Assembly (NCBI GenBank): GCA_021735245.1
Contig: JAIPHJ010000020.1
Location: 1-33,201 of the forward strand
Source: Candidatus Bipolaricaulota bacterium
GTDB taxonomy: Bacteria; Bipolaricaulota; Bipolaricaulia; M55B111
Length of the DNA: 33,201 bases
Direction: 5' to 3'
Shown here in pieces: positions 31,222 to 33,201 of this stretch; the stretch's first letter is position 1; every line of letters starts with the position of its first letter. The notes under the pieces were generated by a model, which saw only the letters and a list, made by a program, of their open reading frames with translations, was not told where the DNA came from and made no database searches. Made by a program: the position numbers and the translations under genes.

Positions 31222-32277
31222 TTGGAAACCAGGGATCTCTTAAATCGACTTTCCGGGTTAGAAGGATCAGTTGCAATCACTGCTTTTGGAAACCCGGACC
31301 CCGATGCAATAGCATCCGCATTTGCTCTGGGCAGGATTCTTGACCATTACGAGATAGACTTCGACTACCTATTCGAAAGCGAGATTAACAGACCCGAGAA
31401 TCAGTTACTGGTAAACTATCTGGAAATCAGTATCGATAATCTAACTCGGGCGGGCTTTGAGGGCTTCGATCATATTTCACTTGTAGATTGTAACCCGGGT
31501 CGGGTCAGTGAAGTTATGAGGAAAAACCTCAGGGCTGAGCTGGACCGTAAGCTCTTCTCCGTTCAGGATCATCATCCTATTGAGGAAGCCGAGCTGGAAG
31601 AACTCAAAGCCAGCAATGCTTTCGTGGATATAAGGCCAGAACTTGGGTCCTGTTCCACCATCCTATCCGAGTGCATTAAAGATTCTGACCTGGAATTTGA
31701 TCCGTTTACTGCCACTGCGCTGTTTTACGGTCTGCACTCTGACACCAATGGTTTACTAAGAGGCTTTACTTCTCACGACGTAGAACAATTAACCAGGTAC
31801 GTGGATTTGATAGATATGGAGTCTCTGAAGAGTATAGTCGGGCCCCTCATGACCTCCGAAACTTTCGAGGTAATTCACCGGGTAACGGATGAAGACTTCT
31901 ACGAAGTTCGCGGAACTTACAAGTTTGCCAATGCAGGGACTTTAACCAGCAAAACTAGTTCAGCGATACCTCAGGTGGCCGATTTTCTATTGAAAGAAGA
32001 GGGGGTAGAGGGGGTAGTCGTGGCCGGAATCGATTTGGACAATCACGTAGTACTCGGATCAGTCAGGTATTCAGGATCCAGATATACCGCGGAGGATATT
32101 GCTGCAAAGATTGCCAAAGGAGTGGGCAGCGGTGGCGGTCACGTAGAGATGGGAGGGTTTCAAATTCAACCCGGTGTTTTACAGGACACTATTTATCGAG
32201 AGTCATCTCAGAATGCCTTAATTGAGAGTATAAAAGAGAGATTCTTCAACGTGGTCGGAAAGGGGGTCAATAATTAG
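31222..32277 (+). CDS. DHH/DHHA1 phosphoesterase (oligoribonuclease/pAp-phosphatase type)
   Basis: A 351-residue cytosolic phosphoesterase. The DHH domain has FGNPDPDAIASA (residues 22-33), LVDCNPGR, the eponymous QDHHPIEEA and an HSDTNGL motif, which together bind Mn2+. The DHHA1 domain ends in GSGGGHVEMGGF, the substrate-binding GGGH motif. Relatives (NrnA) degrade nano-RNA and dephosphorylate pAp; cyclic-di-AMP-linear product pApA is another known substrate of the group. No CBS or membrane domain is fused. The TTG at 31222 is selected because GAGGTGAT lies four bases upstream; a longer reading from TTG 31177 has no such site. Confidence 0.9.
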   Translation: METRDLLNRLSGLEGSVAITAFGNPDPDAIASAFALGRILDHYEIDFDYLFESEINRPENQLLVNYLEISIDNLTRAGFEGFDHISLVDCNPGRVSEVMRKNLRAELDRKLFSVQDHHPIEEAELEELKASNAFVDIRPELGSCSTILSECIKDSDLEFDPFTATALFYGLHSDTNGLLRGFTSHDVEQLTRYVDLIDMESLKSIVGPLMTSETFEVIHRVTDEDFYEVRGTYKFANAGTLTSKTSSAIPQVADFLLKEEGVEGVVVAGIDLDNHVVLGSVRYSGSRYTAEDIAAKIAKGVGSGGGHVEMGGFQIQPGVLQDTIYRESSQNALIESIKERFFNVVGKGVNN

Positions 32278-32573
32278 CCCTCCTTTGGCTCGAGCTGATT
32301 TGTTTTGTCAGTGAGCTTAATCCATAATTTCGCGATATAGTTGTCGTATACTCTCCACCCCGGTGGGTTCTGAAAGAAATCCCGGGTACGGCAAAAGTCG
32401 GGGTTCTTGTTCTTATAGCTTGAGTTGATAGCCCTTACCCGAAGCTCGTAAAAACTACTGGACAAAAACCAGCCGATTCTTCTCCAGGTCGCAACGTGGG
32501 GCTTCCAGCAAGTTTTGGTGAACCGAAAATTTGGTTAAAACTGATAGTTGAATCTCAGCGAGGTGTAAGCTAG
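32278..32573. other. Gene-poor interval before greA
   Basis: About 296 bp with no gene I can support. A 63-codon minus-strand frame exists (32274-32465) but lacks an ATG and a ribosome binding site and overlaps the DHH stop. No confident promoter or terminator is recognised. The right end carries the GAGGTG site of greA. Confidence 0.5.
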
Positions 32574-33056
32574 GTGAGCAAGGAAACGACGAACAAAACT
32601 TTACTAACTGAAGAAGGGTACGAGCGACTTTCCCAGAAAGTTGAAGAAATTCAGGGAAAAGTACAGCAAAACAGAGAAGACATGAGCAGAACAGCCAAGA
32701 ATGGAGATTTAAGTGAAAATGCAGGGTTTATGGCCGCAAAAGAGTCGTACGAAGGCCATCTCAGTAGTATGAACGAACTAAGGGACGTCCTGAACGAAGC
32801 AAAAGTAATCGGAAAGGACGATATCGAAAACGATCGGGTAGGGTTTGGCAATTCGGTTACGGTAAAAGACCTGGAAAAGGATACCAGGTATACGTACAGA
32901 ATAGTCGGCAAATACGAAGCGAGAATGGAACACGGGGAAATTTCACTGGAGTCTCCTGTAGCCCAGGGGTTAATGGAGAAAGAACAGGGGGATATAGCCG
33001 AAATCGACACCCCGGCCGGGAAAACCAGGTACGAGGTTATAGAGATAAGTAAGTAA
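32574..33056 (+). CDS. greA: Transcription elongation factor GreA
   Basis: Rescues backtracked RNA polymerase by stimulating transcript cleavage. The 160-residue length and two-domain layout are typical: an N-terminal coiled coil (residues 10-80) with the acidic-tip segment NGDLSENAGFMAAKES, and a C-terminal globular domain of FKBP-like fold (FGNSVTVKDLE, SPVAQGLMEKEQGDIAEIDTPAG, YEVIEI). The tip Asp and Glu that place Mg2+ are present. Start is GTG with GAGGTG upstream. GreB is less likely given the PAG-type C-terminal end. The remaining 145 bp of the window after it have no gene I can support. Confidence 0.92.
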   Translation: MSKETTNKTLLTEEGYERLSQKVEEIQGKVQQNREDMSRTAKNGDLSENAGFMAAKESYEGHLSSMNELRDVLNEAKVIGKDDIENDRVGFGNSVTVKDLEKDTRYTYRIVGKYEARMEHGEISLESPVAQGLMEKEQGDIAEIDTPAGKTRYEVIEISK

Positions 33057-33182
33057 TTAGACCCAAAATTGTGCGGTTTTGATTTGTTAAATTAACAGGG
33101 AAGAGTTAAACGAAGGACTTATTTGATAAACGGGTGCTGGTTGAAAGCCCTGGAAGAGGGACTTGATTTAACGCTTTAGATA

Positions 33183-33197
33183 TCACCTAATAGGTGA
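33183..33197. promoter_or_regulatory. Perfect 7-1-7 palindrome at the window end
   Basis: TCACCTA-A-TAGGTGA at 33183-33197 is a perfect dyad with one central base. It could be a transcription-factor operator for a gene beyond the window, or a hairpin exposing TAGGTGA as a ribosome binding site. The right flank is missing, so neither can be decided. Confidence 0.4.
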
Positions 33198-33201
33198 AGA
33201 T

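Noticed and set aside
32274-32465. A 63-codon minus-strand frame between the DHH gene and greA
   Set aside because: TTG start, no Shine-Dalgarno site, no recognisable motif; it could be a decayed fragment but this cannot be supported.
1-33201. CRISPR array, prophage or restriction-modification island
   Set aside because: No regularly spaced direct repeats with unique spacers, no phage structural or integrase genes, and no DNA methyltransferase-endonuclease pair were seen.

Overview
The window looks like chromosomal DNA from an anaerobic, salt-adapted bacterium that has taken up a number of archaeal-type genes. Bacterial identity rests on MurE and MurF (peptidoglycan), TlyA, CoaE, GreA, an Asp23 protein, a bactofilin, consensus-like TTGACA/TATAAT promoters and strong Shine-Dalgarno sites. 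Salt adaptation is an inference from many Glu/Asp-rich proteins and a TreT-type trehalose synthase. CbiS, DUF211, a TIGR00267-like membrane protein and DUF84 are families best known from archaea; TreT and DUF2270 also have strong archaeal representation. A Halanaerobiales-like Firmicute or an uncultured halophilic lineage would fit, but the sequence alone does not settle this.

Layout. 1-416 has no credible gene but holds a perfect 17-bp inverted repeat and a two-unit, GC-rich structured repeat. 417-2892 (minus strand): methyltransferase, Mrp ATPase, DUF2270 membrane protein. 3112-5896 (plus): DUF5320 protein from a clear promoter, a highly folded stretch ending in a terminator-like hairpin, then bifunctional nuclease-tlyA-coaE. 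5888-8646 (minus): murE, a small methyltransferase, tRNA-Ser(UGA), Asp23. 8797-10227: DUF84 NTPase and a lone amino-acid ABC ATPase. 10697-14521 (plus): a secreted S55 (SpoIVB-like) protease relative, murF, yjbQ. 14537-15049 (minus): nitroreductase. 15203-18756 (plus): rpiA with a leader hairpin, a coupled unknown gene, nfeD and an SPFH protein. 18788-19669 (minus): DMT transporter.

19843-21385 is the most unusual part. A near-consensus promoter drives a roughly 190-nt leader with two mutually exclusive helices, followed by a strong ribosome binding site and an apparent ATT start codon. The encoded protein is unrecognised and appears to end in a degenerate restriction-endonuclease-like domain. 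Next come treT (21471-22667), then a TIGR00267-like membrane protein and DUF211 on the minus strand. The DUF211 promoter diverges from that of a YhbD/MerR-like regulator, and both contain TAACA-N(1-2)-TGTTA dyads. The regulator begins a plus-strand run: small membrane protein, bactofilin, small membrane protein, M48 protease, DUF1573-rhodanese lipid- or periplasm-facing protein, and CbiS. The window ends with a MATE exporter (minus), a DHH phosphoesterase and greA.

Two related hairpin modules (R1, R2) recur at 7.9, 10.3 and 21.4 kb, each just upstream of a gene in the same orientation. They are either ends of a small IS200/IS605-like element or a recurrent leader RNA.
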